A DNA stretch of 64,000 bases, taken from assembly GCA_016124975.1 (NCBI GenBank), contig WGMP01000031.1:1-64000 (forward strand). Reading direction: 5' to 3'. The position numbers and the translations under genes are program-made. This DNA is from Phycisphaera sp. (GTDB taxonomy: Bacteria > Planctomycetota > Phycisphaerae > Phycisphaerales > SM1A02). Of the stretch, positions 26,102 through 34,774 are shown in pieces. Under the pieces are notes generated by a model. The model was not told the origin of the DNA. It made no database searches and saw only the letters and a list, made by a program, of their open reading frames with translations. The first letter of the stretch is position 1. Each line of letters begins with the position of its first letter.

Positions 26102-27213
26102 TGCCGATTCCACCGACGATGGCGCTCGCGGAGGTCGCCTTCACCGAGCCGATGGGCTTCCTCTGGCTCGCCGCCGTCGCGGCGGCGGTCGTGCTTGTCC
26201 TCCTCGACGCGCGATGGCGCCGCGCCGCGCTCCGCCGCCTCGCCGATGCGAACCTCCTCGGCCGCATCGCGCCGAGCGTGATCGGCGCGCGCACGGTGCT
26301 TCGCGCGACGCTCGTCCTCGCGGCGATGGCGCTCCTCGCCGTCGCCCTCGCGGACCCGCGCGGCGCGGAGTCGCGCGAGGAGGTCGAGCAGCGCGGCGTC
26401 GACCTCATGGTCGTCGTCGATGTCTCGCGCAGCATGCTCGCCGAGGATGCCGCGCCGAACAGGCTTGCACGCGCGCGGCAGTTCGCGGCCGACCTCGTCG
26501 AGGAACTCGGCAGCGACCGCGTCGGGCTCGTCGAGTTCGCGGGAGTTCCCGCCGTCCGCTGCCCGCTCACCTTCAACCACCGCACCTTCCTCTCGCAGCT
26601 CGCGCTGCTCTCGCCGAAGTCGACGGTGCGGGGCGGCTCGATGCTCGGCGACGCGATCCGCCTCGCAGCGGAGTCCCTCGACGGAGAGGGCGCGGGGCGC
26701 GCGATCATCGTCCTCTCGGACGGCGAGGACATGGAGAGCGACCCCGTCGAGGCCGCTGCCACCGCCTACCGCGACCGCGGCGTCCGCACCGTCACGATCG
26801 GTCTCGGCGACGCCGCCGAGGGCGCGCGCATCCCCGTCGTCGAGGGTGGCGCGAGACGCTTCCTCGTCCACGAAGGCGAGGAGGTCTGGACCCGCATGGA
26901 CCCGACGCTGCTTGCCGCCGTCGCCGAGCAAGGCGGAGGCTTCTTCGTCGAGGCTGGAACATCGCAGGCCGACATGGGCGATGTCGCGCGCGCGCTCACG
27001 GCCATGCTCGAGGCGAGCACGCGCGAGCGCGGAACCGTCGCGGCGCGCGAGCCGCTCTTCCAGTGGTTCGCGTGCGCGGCGCTACTTGCGCTCCTCGCCG
27101 AGGCGACGCTGCGGCCACGCGGCGCCACGCGCGCGACGACGGCTGCGCTCGTGCCAGAGCCACGCGAGCGACGGCGGGAGCGGCGCGCAACCGCGCAGGG
27201 AGGATCGACATGA
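26101..27213 (+). CDS. batB: BatB-like VWA-domain membrane protein
   Basis: A 370-residue paralogue of the preceding protein: two N-terminal membrane helices (about 20-36 and 66-84), VWA domain with MIDAS motif DVSRS (107-111), and VLSDGEDMES further on, then a C-terminal membrane helix (FQWFACAALLALLAEATL). After that helix comes a basic Arg-rich tail of about 35 residues. ATG 26101 overlaps the preceding stop by one base; GTG 26098 is possible. BatA and BatB usually occur as a pair in this operon type. Confidence 0.88.
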   Translation: MPIPPTMALAEVAFTEPMGFLWLAAVAAAVVLVLLDARWRRAALRRLADANLLGRIAPSVIGARTVLRATLVLAAMALLAVALADPRGAESREEVEQRGVDLMVVVDVSRSMLAEDAAPNRLARARQFAADLVEELGSDRVGLVEFAGVPAVRCPLTFNHRTFLSQLALLSPKSTVRGGSMLGDAIRLAAESLDGEGAGRAIIVLSDGEDMESDPVEAAATAYRDRGVRTVTIGLGDAAEGARIPVVEGGARRFLVHEGEEVWTRMDPTLLAAVAEQGGGFFVEAGTSQADMGDVARALTAMLEASTRERGTVAAREPLFQWFACAALLALLAEATLRPRGATRATTAALVPEPRERRRERRATAQGGST

Positions 27214-28088
27214 TGCGCAACGACACGCGTACGCGGCTGCGCGACCTCGCGCCCGCCCCGCTCGCCATGGCCCTTGTGCTTGGCCAGGCGGCCACGCAAC
27301 CTGCGGACGAGACGAGCGCCCCGCCGCCCGAGGTCCGCTACAACGAGGGAGTCGCGCTCTACCGCCAGGGCCGTCTCGATGAGGCCAGGGAGCGGTTCAG
27401 CGAGGCCGCTGCGCGCGCACGCGCAGAGCTGGCCGCGCGCGCCCTCTACAACGGCGGCACGACGCGCTACGCGGAGGTGCTGCCGCTCGTAGCGGAAGAC
27501 CAGACCGAGGAGGCGCGCGCCGCAGCGCGGCCGCAGGCGATCGCGCAGCTCGAGGACGCGCTGAAGACCCTGAAGGACGCCATGCGCGCGGATCCACGGA
27601 ACAGGGATGCGCGCGTCAACGCAGAACTCGCCCATCGGCTCCTCAAGAAGTTACGCGAGGAGGAAGAGCAGCAGCAAGATCAACAACAGCAGCAGGACCA
27701 GCAGCAGCAGGACCAGCAGCAGCAACAGGATCCGCAGCAGCAGGATCCGCAGCAGCAGGATCCGCAGCAGCAGCAGCAACAGGACCAGCAGCAGCAACAG
27801 GACCAGCAGCAACAGGACCAGCAGCAACAGGACCAGCAGCAACAGGATCCGCAGCAGCAACAGGACCAACCGCAACAGGCCCAGCAGCAGAACCAGGACC
27901 AGCAACAGGACCAACAGCAGCAACAGTCGCAACCGCAAGATCAGCAACAGCCGCGCGAGCCGCAGAAAATGAGCCGCAACGAGATCGAGCGGCTTCTGCA
28001 ACGGGTTCGCGAGCGCGAACGCGCGAGGCTCGAGCAACTGGCGTCGCGCACGCGAGGGCAGACCTCCCCCGCTCCGCGCGACTGGTAG
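27210..28088 (+). CDS. batC: BatC-like TPR protein with long Gln-rich tract
   Basis: A 292-residue protein. A weak N-terminal signal or anchor segment is followed by TPR-type helices (about 43-150: YNEGVALYRQGRLDEARERF and others), then a run of about 95 residues (154-248) made of Gln with Asp and Pro spaced every three to six residues. The C-terminus MSRNEIERLLQRVRERER returns to a charged helix, which also occurs in BatC-like proteins. The tract is encoded by CAG/CAA with GAC/GAT, a microsatellite-like stretch prone to length change. It overlaps batB by ATGA. TPR-plus-low-complexity is the usual BatC build, though the Q tract is long. Confidence 0.82.
   Translation: MMRNDTRTRLRDLAPAPLAMALVLGQAATQPADETSAPPPEVRYNEGVALYRQGRLDEARERFSEAAARARAELAARALYNGGTTRYAEVLPLVAEDQTEEARAAARPQAIAQLEDALKTLKDAMRADPRNRDARVNAELAHRLLKKLREEEEQQQDQQQQQDQQQQDQQQQQDPQQQDPQQQDPQQQQQQDQQQQQDQQQQDQQQQDQQQQDPQQQQDQPQQAQQQNQDQQQDQQQQQSQPQDQQQPREPQKMSRNEIERLLQRVRERERARLEQLASRTRGQTSPAPRDW
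27669..27953 (+). repeat. CAG/CAA-rich microsatellite coding for Gln/Asp/Pro tract
   Basis: About 285 bp of nearly uninterrupted CAG and CAA codons separated by GAC, GAT or GATCCG. Triplet periodicity keeps the frame, so copy-number change would alter only tract length. Confidence 0.9.
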
Positions 28089-28104
28089 TCTTCGACGCCC
28101 GAAG

Positions 28105-29964
28105 ATGGACGCCATGCACGCAACCGTCATCCATCTCCGCCACGCGACCCGCGGCCTGCAGAGGCTGGCGATGCTGCTTGTTCCGCTCGTGGCCGCGATC
28201 CTGTGCAGCATGGCGCACGCGCAGCGGGTCACGGCCGAGATCGGCTCCCGCGAGCTCTTTCTCGACGAACCCACGCGCGTGGTCGTGCGCGTCGACGATG
28301 CTGCGGAGTTCGACGGCCCGATCCTTCCGGCCGCGACCATCCTCGAGGCGGCCGGTCTCGAGGTCGTGCGGCTCCCCGGGGAACAGACCTCGCGAAGCGT
28401 GCAGATCATCAACGGGCGCCGCACGGAGCGCTCGACGGTCGCGGTCACCTTCGAGGTCACTCCGCGCAGGCTCGGCGAAACCGAGATCCCGCCGTTCATG
28501 GTCACGGTCGCCGGGAAGGAGCTCCGCACGACGGCGATTCCCGTCTCGGTGGCGCGATCGGAGACGGGCGACCTGATGCGCGTCGCCGTGCGCGCTTCGC
28601 CCGACCCGATCTTCGTCGGGCAGGAAGGCGTGCTGCGGCTCGAACTCGCCGTGAAGCGCTACCGCGACGCGGAGTTCGGCATCACGCTCGACGAGGGTTC
28701 GATCTGGTCGCTCATCGACCGCGAAGGATCCGACTGGGGCGTCTTCAACAACGCGCTCATGCGCCTCCTCAGCGAAGGCCGCCGGCCGCGCGGCGAGGTT
28801 CGCGAGATCGATGGCTCCGAGTACATCGTGTTCGCGATCGACCGCCCGTTCGATCCGATCACCGCGGGCGCTCCTGAGCTTGGCGAGATCCGCCTGCGCA
28901 TGGACTATCCGACGCGTCTTCGCCGCGGAAGCGGGTTCCTCGGCGACAGCCGGCTCACGCTCGGCGCCTCGCGGCCGATCAGCGGACGCGTCGGCGAGGT
29001 CGCCGTCGATGTGCGCGCCGTCCCGACCGAAGGCGCGCCGCCTTCGTGGAACGGCGCAGTCGGCGAGTTCGACCTCGCGGTCGAGGCGAGGCCGACGAGC
29101 GTCTCGGTCGGAGATCCGATCACGCTCACGATCACGGTGACCGACCGCTCGGGAGGCGCGTCGCTCGGCGGCCTGCAGGCGCCGCCCCTCGCGGACGCGC
29201 CGGCGCTCGTCGACCGCTTCCGCGTCGCGCGCGACGCGGCGGCGGGCGTCGTCGAAGGCAGGCGCAAGGTCTTCACGCAGACAATCCGCGCGGTCAGCGA
29301 CACGGTCGAAGAGATCCCTCCGATCGAGCTCGCCGCCTACGACCCGGCGACGGGTGCGTTCCGCGTGGTGCGGAGCGCGCCGATCCCGATCGTGGTCCGC
29401 CCGAGCGCCATGGTCCGCGCGATCGAGCCAGCGGCCGTCGAGGCTTCGAGTTCCCCCGCGCCAACGGCGCGCGCCGAGTTCACTCGCGTTGAGGGCGGTC
29501 TCCTCGCGAACGCCTCGATTGAAGAATGCACCACGCGAGGCTCGCTCAAGCCCGCGCAACTTGCCCTCGGCGCGGTTCCGCTCGCGCTGGCGCTTGCAGC
29601 GCCGTTCGTCGGTCGACTCGCACGGTCGCGCGGAGAGTCGAGCGAGACGCGCCGCCGCCGCGCACGCGGAGAAGCGGAGCGCGCCATCGCGGCCGCCGCA
29701 TCGGGCGACGCGGTCGAGGAGGCGCTTCTTCGCTTTGTGGCCGCGCTCTGCGACGCCGACGCGGCGGCGCTTTCGCGAAAGGACGCGGGCGCGGTCCTCG
29801 CCGGCGCGGGTGTTCCCGACGACCTGATCGCGCGCCTCGACGAGCATCTCAGGCGGTGCGAGCGCGCGCGCTACACCGGCGACGCAGTCGACAGCCGCGA
29901 GGCTCGGGACTTGGTCCGCGCGCTCGAGGACGCCGTGGTCCGCGCGGAACGGAGGACACCATGA
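28105..29964 (+). CDS. batD: BatD-like membrane protein
   Basis: A 619-residue exported protein with signal peptide (about residues 18-39, ending SMAHAQ), several extracytoplasmic beta-sandwich domains, and one membrane helix near 490-510 (LALGAVPLALALAAPFVGRL), then a cytoplasmic helical domain. The N-terminal line RVTAEIGSRELFLDEPTRV and later VSVGDPITLTITVTD are the BatD (oxygen tolerance) pattern of repeated strands. The start lies 16 nt after batC; TAGTCT occurs 13 nt upstream of the ATG and might be an internal promoter. It overlaps batE by ATGA. Confidence 0.85.
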   Translation: MDAMHATVIHLRHATRGLQRLAMLLVPLVAAILCSMAHAQRVTAEIGSRELFLDEPTRVVVRVDDAAEFDGPILPAATILEAAGLEVVRLPGEQTSRSVQIINGRRTERSTVAVTFEVTPRRLGETEIPPFMVTVAGKELRTTAIPVSVARSETGDLMRVAVRASPDPIFVGQEGVLRLELAVKRYRDAEFGITLDEGSIWSLIDREGSDWGVFNNALMRLLSEGRRPRGEVREIDGSEYIVFAIDRPFDPITAGAPELGEIRLRMDYPTRLRRGSGFLGDSRLTLGASRPISGRVGEVAVDVRAVPTEGAPPSWNGAVGEFDLAVEARPTSVSVGDPITLTITVTDRSGGASLGGLQAPPLADAPALVDRFRVARDAAAGVVEGRRKVFTQTIRAVSDTVEEIPPIELAAYDPATGAFRVVRSAPIPIVVRPSAMVRAIEPAAVEASSSPAPTARAEFTRVEGGLLANASIEECTTRGSLKPAQLALGAVPLALALAAPFVGRLARSRGESSETRRRRARGEAERAIAAAASGDAVEEALLRFVAALCDADAAALSRKDAGAVLAGAGVPDDLIARLDEHLRRCERARYTGDAVDSREARDLVRALEDAVVRAERRTP

Positions 29965-30776
29965 CGCGCGCCGTGCGGATCACGGTCGCGGCAGTGGTTC
30001 TGCTCGCGACGATGGTCGTCGCCGTGGTCATCGGGCGTGGACGCGCCGCCGGCATCGACGCGCTCGCCGTGGAGCCGGCGGAGGCGGCCTATGCCGACGG
30101 GCTCGCGCTCGCGAAGGACGACCCCGCCGCTGCGAGGGCCCGCTTCCTCGAGAGCGCGGCGATCCTCTCGGAGGCGAGTCGGGGAGAACCTACCGCGGCG
30201 CTTCTCTACAACAGGGCGAACGCCCTCGCCCGCGCAGGCGAGGTCGGACCTGCGATCGCCGCCTACCGTGCCGCGGCGGCGCTTTCCCCCGCGGACGGGC
30301 GGATCGCCGCGAATCTCGCGGAGACACGCGCGAGCATCGCGCGCAGGATCCCTCCCCCGCCTCCGTCCTTGCTCGAGCGTGCATCCTCGGTCTGGGGAGT
30401 CCTCGACGAGTCGTCCCGCTGGATCGGAGCGGTTCTTCTCCTCGGAGTCGGCGCGGTTCTTCTCATCGTGACCGAACGACCGCGCCACGCCGCGCCCGCA
30501 GCGGCCGCGATCGTCGCGCTCGCGACCGCATCGCTTCTCGCCTCCACGGTGCTCCTCGACCAATGGCGCCGCGCCGAAACGGCGCGCATCGTGGTGCTCG
30601 CGGAGCCGACGACGCTGCGAAAGGGCAACGGCGAAGGCTTCGAGCCGGCGCTGCTCGAGCCGCTGCCCGCGGGAACAGAGGCGCTCCGCACCGAAGCCCG
30701 CCCCGGCTGGCTTGCCGTCACCCTCGGAGACGGCACCACAGGCTGGATCCTCGAGGCCGCCACCGCACGCCCTTGA
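29961..30776 (+). CDS. batE: BatE-like TPR/SH3 membrane protein
   Basis: Last gene of the operon, 271 residues. An N-terminal membrane helix (about 5-26) is followed by TPR helices (LLYNRANALARAGEVGPAI), two further membrane helices (IGAVLLLGVGAVLLIV and APAAAAIVALATASLLAS), and a C-terminal SH3b-like domain (TLRKGNGEGFEP, LPAGTEALRTEARPGWLAV, GTTGWI). This TPR-TM-SH3 order is the BatE pattern. A bidirectional terminator follows at 30848-30885. Confidence 0.85.
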   Translation: MTRAVRITVAAVVLLATMVVAVVIGRGRAAGIDALAVEPAEAAYADGLALAKDDPAAARARFLESAAILSEASRGEPTAALLYNRANALARAGEVGPAIAAYRAAAALSPADGRIAANLAETRASIARRIPPPPPSLLERASSVWGVLDESSRWIGAVLLLGVGAVLLIVTERPRHAAPAAAAIVALATASLLASTVLLDQWRRAETARIVVLAEPTTLRKGNGEGFEPALLEPLPAGTEALRTEARPGWLAVTLGDGTTGWILEAATARP

Positions 30777-30847
30777 CGGCACTCGCAGCGGCGTGGTCCG
30801 CGCCATGCACGACCCGCCGCGCTGCGCCGCAACCATCTCCGCGAATG

Positions 30848-30885
30848 AAAAAGCCCGTGCTCGCCGAAGGCGACCACGGGTTTTT
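30848..30885. terminator. Bidirectional intrinsic terminator
   Basis: AAAAAGCCCGTGCTCGCC and its near-perfect complement surround a short GAA loop, with A and T runs at opposite ends. It can stop the Bat operon from the left and the tRNA-Ser(CGA) transcript from the right. Confidence 0.88.
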
Positions 30886-30892
30886 CATGAAG

Positions 30893-30980
30893 CGGAGAGG
30901 GTGGGATTCGAACCCACGAGTAGGATGAACCCACTACTAGTTTTCGAGACTAGCTCCTTCAACCGCTCGGACACCTCTCC
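30893..30980 (-). tRNA. tRNA-Ser, anticodon CGA (codon UCG)
   Basis: On the minus strand the acceptor GGAGAGG (30974-30980) pairs with CCTCTCC (30894-30900) with discriminator G. The anticodon stem CTAGT/ACTAG encloses the loop CTCGAAA with anticodon CGA. A long variable arm and T loop GGTTCGAATCC are present, typical of a class II serine tRNA. No CCA is encoded. Confidence 0.97.
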
Positions 30981-31117
30981 ATGGGGCACCGCCCTTTCGG
31001 GCTGAGCGGGGTCGGAAGTATCGCCAAATCGTCGCTCCGTGTCCACCCGATTCCCGCAGGATCGGCACGGAAAGATGGCGGCGCGTTCGGTTATCCCCGA
31101 CCTGCCGCGACCGCGCG

Positions 31118-31633
31118 TCAGCCCTGCCCGGAACTGGGTGCCGCAGGCGCATGCGCCTCCCCCGGGGCGCTGCGGGAGCCGCCTGTCGTCAGCAGAACCA
31201 CGCCGGCCACGATGAGGCCGACCGCAGCCGCCTTGCGCAGGTCCATCGACTCGCCAAGGACCAGCCACCCGAGCAGCACGCCCACCGCGGGCGCGATCGA
31301 GAAGGCGATGGGCTTCACCACGGAGACTTCGCCGAGCGAGAGCGCGATGTAGAACGAGATCATCGCCAGCGCCCCCGCGACAAGGCCCGACCCGAGCACG
31401 AGTTTGGCCCAGGTCGCGCGATCCGCGTCGAGGAGCGCGGGTTCCACGCGCAGTCCGCCCACGCCGCGGGTCATGAGCACGAAGACGAGAACAAGCAGCG
31501 GAATCGCGACAAGCGAGCGCACGGTGATCGCACCGATCGGCCCGACCTTCCCAGCATGCAGCGCGCTGCGCGTGCACACTTCGCCCACACCCCAGCACAG
31601 GCCCGCAACGATCGCGAAGAGAATCGGCTTCAT
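31118..31633 (-). CDS. EamA/DMT-family single-domain membrane protein
   Basis: A 171-residue inner-membrane protein with about five hydrophobic helices, consistent with one EamA repeat: MKPILFAIVAGLCWGVGEV at the N-terminus, then SLVAIPLLVLVFVLM, GSGLVAGALAMISFYIAL, IAFSIAPAVGVLLGWLVLGE and a last helix AAAVGLIVAGVVLL. The GExSVVKPIAFSIAPAVGVLLGWLVLGE pattern is the EamA signature. Single-domain forms are thought to work as dimers; the substrate is unknown. A Gly/Ser/Ala-rich tail follows. CACAAT ends 7 nt upstream of the ATG. Confidence 0.85.
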   Translation of the reverse strand: MKPILFAIVAGLCWGVGEVCTRSALHAGKVGPIGAITVRSLVAIPLLVLVFVLMTRGVGGLRVEPALLDADRATWAKLVLGSGLVAGALAMISFYIALSLGEVSVVKPIAFSIAPAVGVLLGWLVLGESMDLRKAAAVGLIVAGVVLLTTGGSRSAPGEAHAPAAPSSGQG

Positions 31634-31640
31634 GACGCGG

Positions 31641-31646
31641 ATTGTG
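31641..31646 (-). promoter_or_regulatory. -10-like box of the EamA gene (leaderless-type)
   Basis: CACAAT on the minus strand ends 7 nt before ATG 31633, with no ribosome-binding site between. Confidence 0.35.
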
Positions 31647-31741
31647 CCATGCGCCCGATGCCCTTGCGGGGCCTGGAGACGCAACGCGGATCACGCGGCG
31701 ACGGCGATCAGCCCGCGACGGGGATCAGCCCACGACGCAAC

Positions 31742-33421
31742 TCAGCCCCACGCGCTGAGAAGCTGCGCGAGATCCGCGGCGCCGACGACGCCGTCGCCGT
31801 TCAGGTCCGCTGGGCCTCCCGTTGCGCCCCAGGCGCCGAGGAGAATCGCCAGATCCTGCGCGTTCACGGCGCCGTCGTCGTTGAGATCCTCAGGCCGTCC
31901 CTGCTCGCAGATGTCGGCGGTGCCGTTTCCGTTCAGATCGCCGCATGTGGTGCCTGGCCCAAACCAGGTCGCCCCCGCCTCGAGCGCCTGCTCTTCCGTG
32001 AGGATGAGGCAGAAGCCCGTCGGGAAGCACGAGGCTCCCGTCGGCTCGGGGCAAAGTCCTGCCGAGCACTGCGTGCCGTTTCCCTGGAAGATGCCGTTCT
32101 GCGCCGCACACGCCGCAGGGCTCACGCCCGGCAGGCACGACCCGTCGGGAAGGCAGCAGGCGCCGATCGGGAAGCAGACATAGGTCGCGCACGTCTGGCC
32201 GGCAGGGCCAGCGACGCCTCCCGCGGCCGCGCAGCTCGCCGCCGAAAGAGTGAGGCAGCCGCCCGTCGCCTGGAAGCAGCACGGAACAAGCGCGTTCGAG
32301 CAGGTGTTGGCCCCGCAGGTGGTGCCTTCACCGATGAAGTTCCCTCCCAGAACGGCGCAGTTCGCCTCGGTCAGGCTCTCGCAGGAACCGCTCGGCAGGC
32401 AGCACGCGCCCGCGACCTGGCAGTTGGTCGGCGTCCATGTGACGCGCATGACCCAGTCGCCCGACGGGCGGCAGAGCGCAGGCAGCTGCTGGAAGCTCGA
32501 CCATCCCGCGGGGCAGCCGAACGCGCCGCAGTTGATCGCGAAGAGCCAGTTGCGCGTCGGCGCCTGCAGCCCGCCCACATCGGTCGTCGGGAACGCATTC
32601 GCGCCGCTCGGGGGCGCGACGAGGCACGGGTTCGAGGTCTGCAGGTTGTGGTCGTCGATGCGGTAGCCGATGCTGAAGGTCTGGGTGCCGTTGTCCTGGA
32701 TGATCATCTGATCGGGGTCGGACGGATCGATGCCGAACTGGATGTTCGTGCCGTTCGTCCCGGGCTGCATCACGAGGTGCGGAAGATCGATGCCGTTCGA
32801 CGAGAAGACATACTTCAGCGTGCCAGTCGCGGGCGTCCCCTCCCAGACGAGCACCGACCACTTCGTCGTGGTGGTGACGGTCGTGTTGCTCGTCGCGAAG
32901 ATCATCTCGCAGAGATCGATGCGCAGCGGGAAGTCCGCGGCGCTCACGGTGTAGGACGCGGCCGCAATCTCCTGCTCGGCGAAGCCCGCCTGCACGATGA
33001 ACTGGCCGCCCTCGAAGTTCGCGTTCGTGTGGGTCGACACGACGGGCGGGCACTGGCCACCGCCGCCCGCGACGCCGCCCTCGCCGTCGCCCGATCCGTC
33101 ACCGCCGCCTGCGCCGTCGACGCGCGGCATCGCGGACATGAACTCGTTGTCGCGGACGCCCACGAGTTCCTCGAAGTCGCTGCGCCCAAGCCCCGAGCTG
33201 CGCGTCCCCGCGAAGCCAGCGTCAATCGTCTCCTTCGCCGCGACCTTCGCGGCCTGTACGGCACCCTTCGGCGCGACCACGCGGGTACTCGGCTCCTTTC
33301 CGCGCGACTGGGGCGCCGACGCAGGCACAGAAGCGGCGAGCGAGGGCGCGGCAAGCGCGAGGGCAACAAGACCCATCGATCCGAGGAATCGGGCGCGGAA
33401 CGGCTGAGGACGCGAAGGCAT
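31742..33421 (-). CDS. Secreted Cys-rich protein with dockerin-like tail
   Basis: A 559-residue exported protein with signal peptide (about residues 10-35). The middle holds a long domain I do not recognise. From about residue 350 come at least four Cys-rich repeats of the type GACCLPSGSCESLTEANC, with GTTC or GTQC at each end; such repeats are common in large secreted planctomycete proteins. A spacer (DLNGNGTADICEQG) and two dockerin-like repeats (DLNDDGAVNAQDLAILLGAWG and DLNGDGVVGAADLAQLLSAWG) close it. ATG 33421 has GGGAGA upstream. A surface or extracellular location is likely; function unknown. Confidence 0.8.
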   Translation of the reverse strand: MPSRPQPFRARFLGSMGLVALALAAPSLAASVPASAPQSRGKEPSTRVVAPKGAVQAAKVAAKETIDAGFAGTRSSGLGRSDFEELVGVRDNEFMSAMPRVDGAGGGDGSGDGEGGVAGGGGQCPPVVSTHTNANFEGGQFIVQAGFAEQEIAAASYTVSAADFPLRIDLCEMIFATSNTTVTTTTKWSVLVWEGTPATGTLKYVFSSNGIDLPHLVMQPGTNGTNIQFGIDPSDPDQMIIQDNGTQTFSIGYRIDDHNLQTSNPCLVAPPSGANAFPTTDVGGLQAPTRNWLFAINCGAFGCPAGWSSFQQLPALCRPSGDWVMRVTWTPTNCQVAGACCLPSGSCESLTEANCAVLGGNFIGEGTTCGANTCSNALVPCCFQATGGCLTLSAASCAAAGGVAGPAGQTCATYVCFPIGACCLPDGSCLPGVSPAACAAQNGIFQGNGTQCSAGLCPEPTGASCFPTGFCLILTEEQALEAGATWFGPGTTCGDLNGNGTADICEQGRPEDLNDDGAVNAQDLAILLGAWGATGGPADLNGDGVVGAADLAQLLSAWG

Positions 33422-33615
33422 GGAAGTCTCCCAAGATCGGGGCGCGCGAGAGCGCGCATCGGGCGCAAGAGATGAAGCGGCGATCCGTCGCCGCGGGGGC
33501 CCGATTCGTAGCCTACCCCGTGTTTGGCGCGTGCAAAGCGGAATCCCTCCCCGTGGGGCCGTTCGGACACTTGGATGCGTGGTCGGTCGCGGATCTCGCC
33601 GGCGGACGCTCGGAT

Positions 33616-34275
33616 TCAGCGAGCCGCGCGTCCGCGAAGTGCATGGGCGACCGCGTCGAGCAGGTCGTCCGGTTCGGGCAGACGCCCTGGTCCGACCGCG
33701 CGGCACGCCTGCCAGCCGCTGGCTGGGTCGAGGATGGCGAAGCCGTCGCCGCGGAGGATGGCGAGGTTGCGCTGCGTCGCAGGCTGCCGCCACATCGCCT
33801 CGTTCATGCTCGGCGCCAGGAGGACGGGTGTGCGCGCACGGTCAATCGAAGCCGCGAGGAGCGACACGGCGTCGTCGCAGCGGCCGCTTGCCAGGCGCGC
33901 CAGCATGTCCATCGTGCAGGGCGCGATGAGGCAGAGATCGAGGGCGGATGCGATCTTGATGTGCTGCGGATCCGCAGGCGACGCGCTCTCCCACGGCGAG
34001 GCAATCACCGGGCGCCCCGACAGCGACTGGAAGACGAGCGGCGTGACGAACCGCTGCGCATCCGAGGTCATGGCCACGGTGACCTCCGCTCCGCACTGGG
34101 CGAGCGCGCTGACGACCGAGCAGACCTTGTAGGACGCGATCCCCGCGCAGACCCCGATGGCGATCGAGCGGCCGTCGACAACGGGACGAAGCGCCGCGAG
34201 ACGCTGCGCGCGCGCGACATCGGTCTGCGCGAAGGGCGACGGATCGCCGAAGCCAGGCTCGCGGAGGTCAGACAT
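33616..34275 (-). CDS. coaC: Phosphopantothenoylcysteine decarboxylase (CoaC), stand-alone
   Basis: FMN-dependent enzyme of coenzyme A synthesis that decarboxylates phosphopantothenoylcysteine. The 219-residue flavoprotein has the flavodoxin-like start GRSIAIGVCAGIASYK, catalytic His105 in DPQHIKIASALD, the PxMNxxMW motif (PSMNEAMW, 155-162) and a Cys-containing flap near GWQACRAVGPGR. In most bacteria CoaC is fused to CoaB, the synthetase that makes its substrate; here the protein ends after the decarboxylase and no CoaB gene lies next to it. It follows rpoZ by 35 nt, the usual rpoZ-coaBC order. Confidence 0.88.
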   Translation of the reverse strand: MSDLREPGFGDPSPFAQTDVARAQRLAALRPVVDGRSIAIGVCAGIASYKVCSVVSALAQCGAEVTVAMTSDAQRFVTPLVFQSLSGRPVIASPWESASPADPQHIKIASALDLCLIAPCTMDMLARLASGRCDDAVSLLAASIDRARTPVLLAPSMNEAMWRQPATQRNLAILRGDGFAILDPASGWQACRAVGPGRLPEPDDLLDAVAHALRGRAAR

Positions 34276-34310
34276 GGCTTGATTTCCAGCGGATCCGGCT
34301 GGATCCACGC

Positions 34311-34550
34311 TCAGCGCTTGCGCGACGGGGTCCCGCGCATCTTCTCGATGTGCTCGGGATCGATCTCAAGGGTGATCTTCTCCTGCATGATCTCCTCGAT
34401 CACCACCTCGAGGTCGGAACGGCCGTTGCGGTCGACAAGCGGTCGCGCGCCGTCGATGATCTCGGCGAGACGGCGCTGGATCAGCGCGGTCAACTTGAAT
34501 CGGCCGCCAAGCTTCTCGACGATATGGTCGCTCTTCAGTGCTTCGATCAT
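34311..34550 (-). CDS. rpoZ: DNA-directed RNA polymerase omega subunit
   Basis: A 79-residue protein that helps assemble RNA polymerase by binding beta prime. It has the family pattern: N-terminal IVEKLGGRFKLTALIQRRLAEI, the residues that form the conserved helices, then ARPLVDRNGRSDLEVVIEEI. ATG 34550 has AGAGGCAG upstream. The in-frame opening continues upstream through the 14-bp repeats and is ignored. The coaC gene downstream is likely co-transcribed. Confidence 0.88.
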   Translation of the reverse strand: MIEALKSDHIVEKLGGRFKLTALIQRRLAEIIDGARPLVDRNGRSDLEVVIEEIMQEKITLEIDPEHIEKMRGTPSRKR

Positions 34551-34575
34551 GGATGCTGCCTCTGGCCCTTCGTTC

Positions 34576-34645
34576 CTGAACCCAACCGTCTGAACCCAAC
34601 CTCCCGAACCCCACCGTCCGAACCCCACCGTCCGAACCCAACGAC
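34576..34645. repeat. 14-bp tandem repeat, five imperfect units
   Basis: Units of the type CTGAACCCAACCGT / CCGAACCCCACCGT begin at 34576, 34590, 34604, 34618 and 34632. The third and fourth are identical. The array lies in the 5' region of rpoZ, between rpoZ and the divergent clc gene. Confidence 0.9.
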
Positions 34646-34774
34646 GCTCGGCCTTTCGACCGACGGGCGCTTCGGGCTCGGAGGGGCCGAATCGACGGAT
34701 CCGCGCGGCTCAAGCCGCTCGGAGGAAGGGGATTAGTATAGCACCTCGTCCGCGGCTCCACGCCGCCCTTTCCG

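Noticed and set aside
27643-28529. Minus-strand Leu/Val-rich open frames opposite batC
   Set aside because: They are the antisense of the Gln-rich microsatellite.
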